A stretch of 64,000 nucleotides of DNA from Ruegeria sp. HKCCA6707 (lineage in GTDB: Bacteria > Pseudomonadota > Alphaproteobacteria > Rhodobacterales > Rhodobacteraceae): assembly GCF_013033515.1 (NCBI RefSeq), contig NZ_WQEG01000003.1, forward strand, positions 310,001-374,000. The letters are read 5' to 3'. Within the stretch, counting starts at the first letter, position 1. Every line of letters starts with the position of its first letter. Positions 43,206 to 53,154 of the stretch are shown here, one piece after another. Position numbers and translations under genes: made by a program. The notes under the pieces were generated by a model. That model had not been told where the DNA came from. It did not search any database and saw nothing but the letters and a program-made list of their open reading frames with translations.

Positions 43206-44435
43206 ATGCGTTTGATTTCATTCGTAAACGCCGCATTGGTCATCACCGTGCTCTATTTCGTAGTGTTCGAGCGTGATGCATTGTTTGCCTTTGCCGGACG
43301 CGAAGACTCAGAAACAGAGATACCCGCATCTGCCGAAGCTGACGTCACGGCGTCGTCTGAAAACGCGATTGGAGTCGTTGTATTGCGCTCCACAGCCCAG
43401 GAAATCGGCAGTGCCGTTCAGTTGCGCGGGCAGACCAAGGCGAACCGTCAGGTCGAAGTTCTGGCAGAAACGACATCGACGGTTGTATCCGAGCCAAAAC
43501 GCAAAGGCGCCTTCGTCGAGGCCGGCGATTTGTTGTGCGAACTCGACGTTGGCACGCGTCAGGCCAGCCTTGCCGAGGCATTGGCCGCTCAACTCGAGGC
43601 CGAAAGCCGTGTACCCGAAGCCGAAGCCCGCCTTGAAGAAGCCCACGCACTTGTGGCCGAGGCGGACATCAATCTGAAGGCTGCCCGTAAACTCTCTGAG
43701 ACAGGGTTCGGGTCGGAAACGCGCCGTATTTCAAGTGAAGCTGCGATGAGTTCTGCCCTTGCCGGTGTGAAATCTGCCGAGGCCGGACTTGAGGCAACGC
43801 AAGCAGGTATCGAAGCCGCAAGTGCCGAGGTCGCTGCCGCGCAGCGCGAAATGGGTCGACTTGCCATCAAAGCTCCTTTCCGTGGTTTGTTGGAAAGTGA
43901 CACCGCCGAGCTGGGCAGCCTGATGCAGCCCGGATCGCTTTGCGCCACCGTGATCCAACTGAACCCGATCAAACTGGTGGGTTTTGTCCCGGAAACCGAG
44001 GTGAACCGCATCCTTGTCGGCTCGATGGCGCAGGCGCAGCTGGTAACAGGCCTGCAGGTCGAAGGTCGTGTTACCTTCCTGAGCCGTTCCGCCGATGAAA
44101 CGACCCGCACGTTCGAAGTGGAAATCACCGTTCCAAACCCCGAGCTTCTGATCCGGGATGGCCAGACGGCTGACATTCAGATCGCGGCGGAAGGCGTGAA
44201 AGCCCACAAGCTGCCACAATCGGCTCTTACCCTGAACAACGATGGCACATTGGGTGTCAGAACCGTGGGAGCTGGCAACGTGGTGGACTTCATGCCCATC
44301 CGTCTGCTGCGCGACACGTCCGAAGGCGTCTGGGTCGGAGGGCTGGCCGAAACGGCTGATGTTATTGTTGTCGGCCAGGAATTTGTCACGCGCGGCGTCC
44401 AGGTCGCGCCCACCTATCGGGAAGCGTCGCAATGA
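43206..44435 (+). CDS. RND efflux periplasmic adaptor (membrane fusion protein)
   Basis: 409 residues. An N-terminal membrane anchor (about 5-22) is followed by a beta-barrel/lipoyl half (RQVEVLAETTSTVVSEPKRKG), a long Ala/Glu-rich hairpin (about 110-210), then the second lipoyl half (LAIKAPFRGLLESDTAELG) and a barrel domain. I chose ATG 43206 because AAAGAGG precedes it by six bases; that sequence lies inside the alternative reading from 43188. It overlaps the permease gene by four bases (ATGA). No outer-membrane factor gene is adjacent. Confidence 0.93.
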   Translation: MRLISFVNAALVITVLYFVVFERDALFAFAGREDSETEIPASAEADVTASSENAIGVVVLRSTAQEIGSAVQLRGQTKANRQVEVLAETTSTVVSEPKRKGAFVEAGDLLCELDVGTRQASLAEALAAQLEAESRVPEAEARLEEAHALVAEADINLKAARKLSETGFGSETRRISSEAAMSSALAGVKSAEAGLEATQAGIEAASAEVAAAQREMGRLAIKAPFRGLLESDTAELGSLMQPGSLCATVIQLNPIKLVGFVPETEVNRILVGSMAQAQLVTGLQVEGRVTFLSRSADETTRTFEVEITVPNPELLIRDGQTADIQIAAEGVKAHKLPQSALTLNNDGTLGVRTVGAGNVVDFMPIRLLRDTSEGVWVGGLAETADVIVVGQEFVTRGVQVAPTYREASQ

Positions 44436-47400
44436 CCGGTGTTGTCAGTTGGGCTGCAGATCGTGCCAGGATGGTCCTGGCCTTTATTGCGATTTCGCTG
44501 ATCATCGGCGGGTTTGCCTATGTCAGTCTGCCCAAAGAAGGTGAGCCGGATATCGAAATCCCGGCTCTCTTTGTATCGGTGCAATTCCCCGGTATTTCGG
44601 CAGAAGATTCAGAAAGCCTGCTTGTCAAACCGATGGAGACCGAGCTGGCCGATCTGGACGGTCTGAAGGAAATGACCGCCACCGCTGCCGAAGGCTATGC
44701 CGGTGTCGCGCTCGAGTTCGACTTTGGTTGGGACAAAACGGCCATTACTGCCGACGTACGCGATGCCATGAACAGCGCGCAGGCGGATTTCCCCGCCGGG
44801 GCCGAACAATACACGCTGACCGAGATCAATTTCTCGGAATTCCCCATTGTCATCGTCAATCTGACCGGTGCCGTACCCGAGCGGACTATGGCCCGCGTCG
44901 CCAAAGATTTGCAGGACGAGCTTGAAGCGCTTGACGCGGTGCTTGAGGCCGGTATTGCGGGCAACCGCGATGAGATGCTTGAGGTCGTGATCGACCCGCT
45001 TCGACTGGAATCTTACAACGTCACCGCAGCAGAGCTGATCAATGTTGTGCAAAACAACAACCAATTGATCGCGGCGGGTGAGGTGGAAACAGCGCAAGGG
45101 ACATTCTCGGTCAAGATCCCCTCGTCGTTCAAGACCGCGCAGGATGTCTATGGTCTGCCCGTCAAGGTCAATGGTGACCGGGTGGTTACCTTGGGCGAGC
45201 TGGCGCAGATCAATTACACATTCGAAGATCGCGAAGGTACGGCCCGTTTTGATGGCGAAGCAACTGTAGCTTTGCAGGTGGTCAAGCGTAAGGGCTTCAA
45301 CCTGATCGACACAGTCGCACTGGTGAAAGAGACCATCGCCGAGGCGCAGACGAAATGGCCACCCGAGCTACAGGCCGCCGTCACCCTGGGCACCTCGAAT
45401 GACCAAAGCCGTATCGTTGCGTCAATGGTCGGACAGCTTGAAGGCTCGGTTCTGACGGCGATCGCACTGGTGATGATCGTGGTGCTGGCGTCCCTGGGTA
45501 CACGGGCGGCGCTGCTGGTCGGCTTTGCGATCCCCACCTCGTTCCTGCTGTGTTTTGCCTTCCTTGCCGTCATGGGCGTCACGATCTCGAACATCGTGAT
45601 GTTCGGTCTGATCCTGGCCGTCGGAATGCTGGTCGATGGTGCTATCGTGGTCGTGGAATACGCCGACAAGCGCATCAAAGAAGGCGTTGGCCCGATGCAC
45701 GCCTATGTCGAGGCAGCGCAACGCATGTTCTGGCCCATTGTTTCATCCACCGCCACAACCCTCTGTGCCTTCTTGCCCATGTTGTTCTGGCCCGGTGTGC
45801 CCGGTGAGTTCATGGGCATGTTGCCCGTCACGCTGATCTTTGTTCTCTCGGCCTCGCTGATTGTGGCGCTGATCTACCTGCCGGTGATGGGTGGGGTATC
45901 GGGCCGCCTGAGCCGCGTATTTGATCGTATTTCGAACTGGCTGCGGGCACGCACACCGTGGTGGGTCCGGGCGCTGCTGGTGCCCCCGGCGCTTTACATG
46001 ATTTTCCTGGGCGCGATGCAGATGCTGAACCCTGACTATCTGGTGCCCGGCGGCGGGGTCGTCTTGGGGGCACTCCTGTTCCTGTTCGGCGCGTTTGCAG
46101 GTTCGGTAACGCTGAGCGCGGCAAAGATCGAACGCAACCGCGAAGAGCGTATCCAAACCACGAAGGAACACACGCCGTTCGGCTATCTGATGAAATTCCT
46201 CGTTGGCAACCCGGTGATGCCGCTGGTGTCGTTGGCGGCTGTGTTCGGGGTGGTATTCTACGTCACCTTCGTCTGGTTCCCGCAGGAATCCCGGGGTGTG
46301 GAGTTCTTTGTCGAAAGCGAACCAGAGCAGGCCACCGCCTATGTCCGCGCACGCGGCAACGTATCGCTGGCTGAAAAAGACCAACTGGTTCTGGCCGCTG
46401 AAGAGGTCATCGCGGCCCACCCTGCGGTGATCAACGTCTTTGCCTTCGCTGGCGAAGGCGGACTGAACCAGAACAATGGTGGAGCCCAACCGCCTGCCGA
46501 TACAATCGGCCAGGTTCAGTTCGAGATCATCCCCTGGGAAGACCGCCCGAACGTCTCGGAAACCGTGTTCTGGGGTCTGTTTGACCGGCATTTCGTCGCG
46601 CCCGAATTTGATGGCGACTTTGTGATTGATGAGCTGAACGCGCAGCTGGCGCAACTGCCCGGTTTTGTCGTCGAAATCCTGCCGCTGGAACAAGGCCCGG
46701 CCTCGGCCAAGCCCGTTCATCTGCGCATCAAGGGCGAAGGCTGGGAGGATCTGACCTCGGCCACGCTGGCGGCGCGCGAGGCGTTCGACAACACACCGGG
46801 CCTGATCAAGATCGAAGACACATTGCCCCTGCCCGGCATCGACTGGCAGATCGACGTGGATGTGGCCAAGGCCGGTCGCTTTGGCGCGGATGTGGCCACG
46901 GTGGGTGCCATGGTGCAACTGGTCACGCGCGGTATCCTGCTGGGCGAGATGCGCCCCGACAGCACCGACGAAGAAATCGAGATACGCGTCCGTCTGCCCG
47001 ATCAGGATCGCGTCTTGTCTACGCTCGATACGCTCAAAGTACGCACACCGGACGGGTTGGTTCCGCTGTCGAACTTTGTGACCCGCAAGCCGGTCGCAAA
47101 GCTGGCGCAGATCAACCGTGTGGATCAGCAGCGGTACTATGACGTGAAGGCGGATGTCGAACCTGGCCTCAGCAAAGTGGTCACCACTAGCGCGGACGGG
47201 TCCGAGCAACGTCAGGCTCTGGTTCGCGAAGTGGCCGACGGGGCCGAGCCTGCGGGCACCGTGATCACCAGCGCAGACGGTAAAACCTATGAACTGGTGC
47301 AACTGACCGGAGCGGACAGCGTGGACGCCTTGCGCGCAATGATCGATGATGGCGACGCGCGGTTTTCCTTGGTCAACCCGAACGAACGGATCGCGGTTCT

Positions 47401-48217
47401 GACCGAATGGCTTAACACGTCGCCCTTCGCCAGTTCTGTGTCCTGGGAATGGACCGGTGACCAGGAAGATCAGGCCGAAAGCCAGGCCTTCCTGTCCAGC
47501 GCGTTCCTGGCCGCTTTGGGCCTGATGTTCGTGATCCTGCTGGCGCAGTTCAACTCGTTCTACAACTCGGTTCTGGTCCTGCTGGCCGTGGTCCTGTCGA
47601 CCACCGGTGTTCTGATCGGCATGATCGTGATGGAACAGCCTTTCTCGATCATCATGACCGGTACAGGCATCGTGGCGCTGGCGGGGATCGTGGTGAACAA
47701 CAATATCGTTCTGATCGACACATATCAGGAATACAGCCGCTATATGCCCCGGATCGACGCCATCGTGCGCACGGCCGAGGCGCGGATTCGCCCGGTTCTG
47801 TTGACCACGCTGACCACGATGGCGGGCCTGACACCGATGATGTTCGGCCTGTCGCTGGACTTTATCGGCGGCGGCTATTCGATCGACAGCCCCACCGCGC
47901 TGTGGTGGAAACAGCTGGCCACCGCCGTGGTCTTTGGCCTGGGCACCGCCACGGTGCTGACGCTGATTGTGACGCCCTCGCTGCTGGCGCTGCGGGTCTG
48001 GGTGACCACCTATATCGTCTGGATCGCCAAGTCGCTGGCACGGGTCACCGCTGGCCGGTCCAGCCAGATCGCACGCGACATGGCCATCGGACGCACCGCC
48101 CGCAACATGCAATCGACAGAAATTGTATGGACCGAGGGCGAGGCCCCGCCCCCAAGCAAACCGCGCGATCCTGAGCTGGACCTGCCCCCCGGCCCCCCGC
48201 TTCGCGCGGCTGAATGA
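44432..48217 (+). CDS. RND-family efflux permease
   Basis: 1261-residue inner-membrane transporter with twelve predicted membrane segments and two large periplasmic loops, longer than AcrB (1049). Recognisable are GISAEDSESLLVKPMETEL and QFPGISAE in the first porter region, and AVGMLVDGAIVVVEYADK in membrane segment 4. In AcrB the latter has two adjacent Asp; here the second is Gly. The segment-10 Lys is replaced in IVVNNNIVLIDTYQEY. Proton coupling may therefore use other residues, as in other adaptor-linked RND subfamilies. An extra insert (about residues 490-590) carries Arg/Pro-rich and membrane-like stretches. Substrate unknown. Confidence 0.93.
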   Translation: MTGVVSWAADRARMVLAFIAISLIIGGFAYVSLPKEGEPDIEIPALFVSVQFPGISAEDSESLLVKPMETELADLDGLKEMTATAAEGYAGVALEFDFGWDKTAITADVRDAMNSAQADFPAGAEQYTLTEINFSEFPIVIVNLTGAVPERTMARVAKDLQDELEALDAVLEAGIAGNRDEMLEVVIDPLRLESYNVTAAELINVVQNNNQLIAAGEVETAQGTFSVKIPSSFKTAQDVYGLPVKVNGDRVVTLGELAQINYTFEDREGTARFDGEATVALQVVKRKGFNLIDTVALVKETIAEAQTKWPPELQAAVTLGTSNDQSRIVASMVGQLEGSVLTAIALVMIVVLASLGTRAALLVGFAIPTSFLLCFAFLAVMGVTISNIVMFGLILAVGMLVDGAIVVVEYADKRIKEGVGPMHAYVEAAQRMFWPIVSSTATTLCAFLPMLFWPGVPGEFMGMLPVTLIFVLSASLIVALIYLPVMGGVSGRLSRVFDRISNWLRARTPWWVRALLVPPALYMIFLGAMQMLNPDYLVPGGGVVLGALLFLFGAFAGSVTLSAAKIERNREERIQTTKEHTPFGYLMKFLVGNPVMPLVSLAAVFGVVFYVTFVWFPQESRGVEFFVESEPEQATAYVRARGNVSLAEKDQLVLAAEEVIAAHPAVINVFAFAGEGGLNQNNGGAQPPADTIGQVQFEIIPWEDRPNVSETVFWGLFDRHFVAPEFDGDFVIDELNAQLAQLPGFVVEILPLEQGPASAKPVHLRIKGEGWEDLTSATLAAREAFDNTPGLIKIEDTLPLPGIDWQIDVDVAKAGRFGADVATVGAMVQLVTRGILLGEMRPDSTDEEIEIRVRLPDQDRVLSTLDTLKVRTPDGLVPLSNFVTRKPVAKLAQINRVDQQRYYDVKADVEPGLSKVVTTSADGSEQRQALVREVADGAEPAGTVITSADGKTYELVQLTGADSVDALRAMIDDGDARFSLVNPNERIAVLTEWLNTSPFASSVSWEWTGDQEDQAESQAFLSSAFLAALGLMFVILLAQFNSFYNSVLVLLAVVLSTTGVLIGMIVMEQPFSIIMTGTGIVALAGIVVNNNIVLIDTYQEYSRYMPRIDAIVRTAEARIRPVLLTTLTTMAGLTPMMFGLSLDFIGGGYSIDSPTALWWKQLATAVVFGLGTATVLTLIVTPSLLALRVWVTTYIVWIAKSLARVTAGRSSQIARDMAIGRTARNMQSTEIVWTEGEAPPPSKPRDPELDLPPGPPLRAAE

Positions 48218-48234
48218 CCCCTCAGCATTGATCA

Positions 48235-48263
48235 CAGGGCTTGCCAATGGCAGGCCCTGTTTT
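48235..48263 (+). terminator. Terminator of the RND operon
   Basis: An 11-bp stem (CAGGGCTTGCC with GGCAGGCCCTG, one G-U pair) around AAT, followed by TTTT. It lies 18 bases after the permease stop. Confidence 0.92.
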
Positions 48264-48442
48264 CGTTTTGAACCTTGTCTTGGGGGCTGATTTTGGGCAC
48301 TCTTCCTTAAGGTCTTGCTCGGGCCTCCGCCCTCCATCCGGGAAGCATCTGTCATGCGGAGTTGATCCAATCTGAACCCGACTCATTCGAGCGCACGCAT
48401 AAGGAGGGATTGCATCGGCTGCTCGGAAGAGGAGGACCACCT

Positions 48443-49144
48443 ATGCTTTTATCCGCCCCCATCTATGTGTTGAAACGACAGGCCAAACAGCTTGCCCGTC
48501 AGCGCGCAATCCCATTGCACGAAGCGCTGGACCGAATTGCACAACAAGAAGGATTCCAAAGCTGGAGCCATCTCGCATCGTCCAGCGACACAGCCGCAAC
48601 GAAGATCCTGTCACGGCTGGAGCCAGGACAGTTGATCTTGCTTGGGGCCAGACCCGACCAAGGCAAAACGCTGTTGGGGCTGGAACTGGCCTCAAAGGCC
48701 AAAACGCTGGGACGAGACGGATACTTCTTTACCCTCGACTATCACCAACGCGACATCGCGGATCGCCTGCAAGCGTTGGGGCTGTCAGAAGCGCAAAAGG
48801 CGCTCTGTGTTGATACCTCGGATGACGTATCCGCGAGCTATGACATCAGCCGCGTGGAACAGGCGCAGCGCCCTGCCCTGATCGTGGTGGATTATTTGCA
48901 ACTGCTGGACCAAAAGCGAAGCAATCCCAGCCTGAACGATCAGGCCCTTGCCCTGCGCGACTATGCCAAGGCCACCGGCGCGATCTGCGTCCTGATCTCA
49001 CAAATCGACCGATCCTTTGATCTGAGCGGCAAGCCCATGCCCGACCGGTCAGACATACGCCTGCCCAATCCACTGGACCTGTCGCTGTTCGACCGGATTC
49101 TCTTTTTGCATCAGGGCAAGCTCCAGATTGATCTCGCAGCCTGA
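48443..49144 (+). CDS. DnaB/RecA-like ATPase, stand-alone
   Basis: 233 residues. The first 45 or so form a small helical domain (LKRQAKQLARQRAIPLHEAL, then GFQSWSHLA) of a type also fused to glyoxalase-superfamily and other small proteins. The rest is a RecA-fold core with Walker A GARPDQGKT, Walker B PALIVVDYLQLLDQ and an LISQIDR sensor, closest to the replicative helicase DnaB C-terminal domain. It lacks the DnaB N-terminal domain and is under half its length. Excellent AGGAGGA before the ATG. No replication or phage genes adjoin; function unknown. Confidence 0.75.
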   Translation: MLLSAPIYVLKRQAKQLARQRAIPLHEALDRIAQQEGFQSWSHLASSSDTAATKILSRLEPGQLILLGARPDQGKTLLGLELASKAKTLGRDGYFFTLDYHQRDIADRLQALGLSEAQKALCVDTSDDVSASYDISRVEQAQRPALIVVDYLQLLDQKRSNPSLNDQALALRDYAKATGAICVLISQIDRSFDLSGKPMPDRSDIRLPNPLDLSLFDRILFLHQGKLQIDLAA

Positions 49145-49146
49145 GG

Positions 49147-50970
49147 TCAGGCGGCCTGCACATCCGATTGCTGACGGTTCCAGAGCTGGGCATAGCGCCC
49201 CTCGCGTGCCAGAAGGTCGTCATGGGTGCCCTGCTCGATTATCTCGCCACGTTCGAGCACCACGATGAGGTCAGCCTCGGCGATGGTGCTGAGACGGTGA
49301 GCGATGGTGATGACGGTGCGCCCCTCTCCGGCACGGGCCAGGGCATCCTTGATCTCCTGCTCCGTGTCGGTGTCCAGCGCCGAGGTCGCCTCATCCAGCA
49401 GCAGGATGGGCGGGTTTTTCAGCAATGTCCGGGCGATGCCGACGCGCTGTTTCTCACCGCCTGACAGTTTCAGCCCGCGCTCACCCACCTTGGTGTCATA
49501 GCCTTGCGGCAGCGTTTCGATGAAGTCGTGGATCTGCGCGGCCTTGGCGGCCTCTTCCACATCAGCTTGTGTGGCATTGTCGCGGCCATAGGCGATGTTG
49601 TATCGGATTGTGTCGTTGAACAGCACCGTGTCCTGGGGAACAACCCCAATCGCGGCATGCAGGCTGGACTGCGTGACATCGCGCACATCCTGGCCGTCGA
49701 TCTTCAGCGCACCGCCGGTGACGTCATAGAAGCGAAACAGCAACCGCCCGATGGTGGATTTGCCCGAGCCGGTCGCGCCCACAATCGCCACAGTCTTGCC
49801 TGCGGGAACGGTCAATGACACGCCCTTGAGGATCTCTCGGTCGGGATCATAGCCGAAGTGCACATCCTCCAGCGTCACCGCACCGCCCTGCACGCGCAGG
49901 TTCGGAGCGCAGGCCTTGTCGACCACTTCGGCAGGTTGTTCCAGCAGGTCGAACATCTGCCCCATATCCACCAGAGATTGGCGAATCTCGCGATACACCG
50001 TTCCCAGGAAATTCAACGGCACGGTGATCTGGATCATATAGGCGTTGACCATGACAAAATCGCCCACGGTCAGCGAACCGTTCTGCACCCCAAACGCGGC
50101 CAGAACCATCACACCGATCAGACCCCCGGTGATCAGCATCGACTGACCGAAATTCAGAAACGCCAGCGAATAGGCTGTCTTGAGTGCCGCACCTGCATAA
50201 GCCTTCATCGACACATCATAGCGTTCAGCTTCGCGCTGCTCGGCATTGAAATACTTAACAGTTTCGAAATTCAGAAGGCTGTCGATGGCACGTTGGTTGG
50301 CCTCGGTGTCCTGATCGTTCATCTCACGCCGCAGCTTTACCCGCCATTCGGTCACGGCAAAAGTGAACCAGATATAGAGCGCGATCGTGGCGGCCACGAC
50401 AACCAGATACCACACATCAAACAGCCACATCAGAACGATTGCGACCAACAACAGTTCAAGGATCAACGGGCCGATCGAGAACAGAAGGAACCGCAGCAGA
50501 AACTCGACCCCTTTGACACCGCGTTCAATGATACGGCTCAACCCACCAGTTCGGCGTGCCACGTGATAGCGCATCGAAAGCTGATGGATATGTTGGAACG
50601 TCTCAAGCGCCAGCGCCCGCAGTGCCCTCTGCCCGACAGGGGCAAAAAGAGCATCGCGCAACTGTTGGAACCCAACGGTCATCATGCGCGCCACACCATA
50701 GGCAACGGTCAAGCCAACGGCCCCCAAAGCCAAGGGCGGAACGCCTTCACCGGCCAGACTGTCCACCGCGCCCTTATAAAGGATCGGCGTGTAAACCGCG
50801 ATCAGCTTGGCCAGAACCAGCATGGACAACGCCAGAACAACACGACGTTTCACCCAAGGCTGATCATCGGGCCACAGGTAAGGCGCCACCTTGCGGATCG
50901 TGCGCAAACCCGAGCGACGTTCGTCAGCGTCAGGCATATCTTCGGATTGGGTCGCGCCCTTACGTCTCAT
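49147..50970 (-). CDS. ABC transporter of the Atm1/HMT1 type (fused permease-ATPase)
   Basis: 607-residue half-transporter. Six-helix exporter domain (about 30-330), with the ATM-family-like loop RRTGGLSRIIERGVKGVEFLLR in two adjacent pieces, then the ATPase domain with Walker A GATGSGKST, signature LSGGEKQRVGIARTLL, Walker B ILLLDEATSALD and a switch His. In alphaproteobacteria Atm1-type exporters move glutathione-linked compounds and affect iron-sulfur or heavy-metal handling. It may be co-transcribed with the LysM gene upstream (gap 59). Confidence 0.92.
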   Translation of the reverse strand: MRRKGATQSEDMPDADERRSGLRTIRKVAPYLWPDDQPWVKRRVVLALSMLVLAKLIAVYTPILYKGAVDSLAGEGVPPLALGAVGLTVAYGVARMMTVGFQQLRDALFAPVGQRALRALALETFQHIHQLSMRYHVARRTGGLSRIIERGVKGVEFLLRFLLFSIGPLILELLLVAIVLMWLFDVWYLVVVAATIALYIWFTFAVTEWRVKLRREMNDQDTEANQRAIDSLLNFETVKYFNAEQREAERYDVSMKAYAGAALKTAYSLAFLNFGQSMLITGGLIGVMVLAAFGVQNGSLTVGDFVMVNAYMIQITVPLNFLGTVYREIRQSLVDMGQMFDLLEQPAEVVDKACAPNLRVQGGAVTLEDVHFGYDPDREILKGVSLTVPAGKTVAIVGATGSGKSTIGRLLFRFYDVTGGALKIDGQDVRDVTQSSLHAAIGVVPQDTVLFNDTIRYNIAYGRDNATQADVEEAAKAAQIHDFIETLPQGYDTKVGERGLKLSGGEKQRVGIARTLLKNPPILLLDEATSALDTDTEQEIKDALARAGEGRTVITIAHRLSTIAEADLIVVLERGEIIEQGTHDDLLAREGRYAQLWNRQQSDVQAA

Positions 50971-51029
50971 GGCGTGCCTTGGTTTTGTTCAGAAAGTGGC
51001 CCGGGCCCAGAACGGGCCAGAGGCGAGTA

Positions 51030-52436
51030 TCATTCCGGGACGGTAAAGATTTGACCGGGATAGATCAAATCAGGATCGCGGATCGAATCCCGGTTTGCTT
51101 CGAACAGTTTGACGTAAAGGATTCCATCGCCGAACCGTTCTCGCGATATCGCCCACAACGTGTCGCCGCGTTGAACTGTGACAGACCGAATTGTCGGCAC
51201 CTCTGCCCCTGGGTCAGGTGTCGCCGCAGCCTCAGCCGCCTGCAATACTTCAACCGGTTCGCGTTTGAATGGTGTCTCCAACCGGCTGACCACGGTGCCA
51301 GCGTCATCAACCTCGTCCACGCGCAGCGTATAGACGCCGGGATCGATGCCTTCAACTTCGCCGCGCCAGTCACCGTCATCCGATGGATTGAGATCGGCGA
51401 CCAACTCGTTGTTTAAATACAGGCGTACGGAAGATTCCGCTTGAACACGGCCTGTCAGCTCAACTTCACCCGTGTCCGAATAGCCGATCGTATCCAGTTC
51501 AATCTGTTTGGGCGGCGCTTCGTTCACGGTGGGCGGCGTCAATAGCTCCACCCCTTCCTCCCCAGAACGCAGGATCGCCACCTGCTGTTGCGGTTCTTCT
51601 GTCTCGGTTGTCGTGTCTTCGGCAGTCTGAGCTGGCGCTTCCGAGTTTGGCTCGGGTGTTGCCGTGGCGACCTCAACCTTCTCTTGGCCTGTCGCGTTCT
51701 CGTCCGCTTCGCTGGCGACCTCATCGTCAGGCTGATTGCTGACAGTTGGCGAGGCCTCTGTCTGATCTTCCTCCGTTGCGTCCAAGGCTGCAGTTTCAGT
51801 GTTGGCGCTTTCAGGCTGCGGTGCGTCCGTCGCGGGCGCGGGTTCAGGTTCCGGCAAAGCCGCGATTACATAGTCGTCGGACCGACGCAGCTCAGCACCA
51901 TCTCCGGTTTCCAAAACCAGTCCGCGGGCATTGTTCGCAAATGGGATCGAAACGAACTCGGCAAACTGGCCGCTGCTATCAACCATGAAGTCATGCAGCG
52001 TCTCACCGTCCAGCTTGACGCTGACCTTTGTGCCAGGCTGTCCGCTGCCTGACAGCAGGGCCGAGCCATCGCGTTCGACAAAAATCTGGTCCAGAGTTGG
52101 CGTGGCGATCTCGGGTTGCGGCTTTGGTTCTTCTGCGGCGGGGTCCTCGGCAGCGGGCTGCCCGGTCGCCTCTGCGGTCTTGGCTGGCTCTGCTACATCC
52201 TCGTCGGCCGAAACAGCCGGGGCGCTGGCTGTATCCGGCGCGGGATCTGTCTCTGGTGTCGGCGCGGTAGACGTTTGAGGGGCCGAGGCTTCAACAGGCT
52301 CAACCTCTGCCTCTTGCGGCGCAGTGCCGAAATACCCCGACAAATACAACCCGCCAGCAGCAATCACTGCGGCGATACCGGCGATCGTTCCCCAGACAAA
52401 CGATCCGCTGCCATTGCTTCCCGACTTGTCGTCCAT
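51030..52436 (-). CDS. LysM-domain membrane-anchored protein
   Basis: 468 residues. A cytoplasmic start (MDDKSGSNGSG) precedes one membrane segment (FVWGTIAGIAAVIAAGGLYL) and an acidic, Ala/Pro/Glu-rich linker of about 200 residues. Bacterial Ig-like or carbohydrate-type strands (VFVERDGSALLSGSGQPG, IGYSDTGEVELTGRVQAES) follow, and a C-terminal LysM (SVTVQRGDTLWAISRERFGDG to PGQIFTVPE) that binds peptidoglycan. It probably tethers membrane to cell wall. GGAAGGA precedes the ATG at 52436. Confidence 0.88.
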   Translation of the reverse strand: MDDKSGSNGSGSFVWGTIAGIAAVIAAGGLYLSGYFGTAPQEAEVEPVEASAPQTSTAPTPETDPAPDTASAPAVSADEDVAEPAKTAEATGQPAAEDPAAEEPKPQPEIATPTLDQIFVERDGSALLSGSGQPGTKVSVKLDGETLHDFMVDSSGQFAEFVSIPFANNARGLVLETGDGAELRRSDDYVIAALPEPEPAPATDAPQPESANTETAALDATEEDQTEASPTVSNQPDDEVASEADENATGQEKVEVATATPEPNSEAPAQTAEDTTTETEEPQQQVAILRSGEEGVELLTPPTVNEAPPKQIELDTIGYSDTGEVELTGRVQAESSVRLYLNNELVADLNPSDDGDWRGEVEGIDPGVYTLRVDEVDDAGTVVSRLETPFKREPVEVLQAAEAAATPDPGAEVPTIRSVTVQRGDTLWAISRERFGDGILYVKLFEANRDSIRDPDLIYPGQIFTVPE

Positions 52437-52562
52437 CCCTATCCTTCCATTCCGCCGCAGAAACGCCTTGTCTCGCAAGCTTTCTGCCCGGCGGTTGAGA
52501 CAATCTATCAATCCCGCTATCAGGGGTCAAAACCTCAGACACAAGCCCGGAGAAACACAAAT

Positions 52563-53114
52563 ATGCCCCTGAAGTCCGTCTGTGTGTATTGCGGGTCACG
52601 CAATGGTGTAAATTTGTCCTATACGCAGGCCGCACAGCAATTCGGTAGCTTACTGGCGCAGGAAGGCTGGCGGCTGGTCTACGGGGCCGGAGATGTGGGC
52701 CTGATGGGCGAAGTGGCCCGATCCGCACAAGCCGCCGGGGGCGAGACCTTTGGCGTGATCCCCGTGCATCTGGTGCAACGCGAAGTCGGCAAGACCGACC
52801 TGACCCATTTCGTGATCACCGAAACAATGCACGAGCGCAAGAAGGTGATGATCATGAATGCCGACGCCGTGGTCGTCTTGCCGGGCGGTCCGGGATCACT
52901 GGATGAATTGTTCGAGGCCCTGACATGGCGACAGCTGGGCCTGCATGAAAAGCCCATTTTGGTGATGAATGTGGATGGCTATTGGGATGCGTTGAAAGCC
53001 CTGCTGGAACAGGTGATCGATCAGGGCTTTGCCGATGCCTCACTGGCTGAATTTGTCACCTGGGTCGAGGATGCGGAAACAGCTATGGAGGCTTTACGCA
53101 CGCATCTGACCTGA
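52563..53114 (+). CDS. LOG-family nucleotide phosphoribohydrolase
   Basis: 183 residues. Rossmann-type fold with the family signature PGGPGSLDELFE (usual form PGGxGTxxE) and an upstream GGLMG-like GAGDVGLMGEVA, plus HERKKVMI. Members release cytokinin-type bases or adenine from nucleoside monophosphates. GGAGA precedes the ATG at 52563; longer readings in this frame overlap the LysM gene on the other strand and are not genes. Confidence 0.9.
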   Translation: MPLKSVCVYCGSRNGVNLSYTQAAQQFGSLLAQEGWRLVYGAGDVGLMGEVARSAQAAGGETFGVIPVHLVQREVGKTDLTHFVITETMHERKKVMIMNADAVVVLPGGPGSLDELFEALTWRQLGLHEKPILVMNVDGYWDALKALLEQVIDQGFADASLAEFVTWVEDAETAMEALRTHLT

Positions 53115-53119
53115 GGCGC

Positions 53120-53139
53120 CGGGCGGCCCGTACCGCCCG
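53120..53139. terminator. Possible bidirectional terminator stem
   Basis: Perfect 7-bp stem CGGGCGG/CCGCCCG with a 6-base loop between convergent genes. No T tract follows on either strand, so the call is weak. Confidence 0.4.
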
Positions 53140-53154
53140 AGCCTGTGACCCGCA

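Noticed and set aside
45743..48370. 875-codon open frame on the minus strand opposite the RND permease
   Set aside because: It is fully antisense to a clear family member. Its translation is His/Gln/Arg-rich with no domain, as expected from the third-position bias of high-G+C genes.
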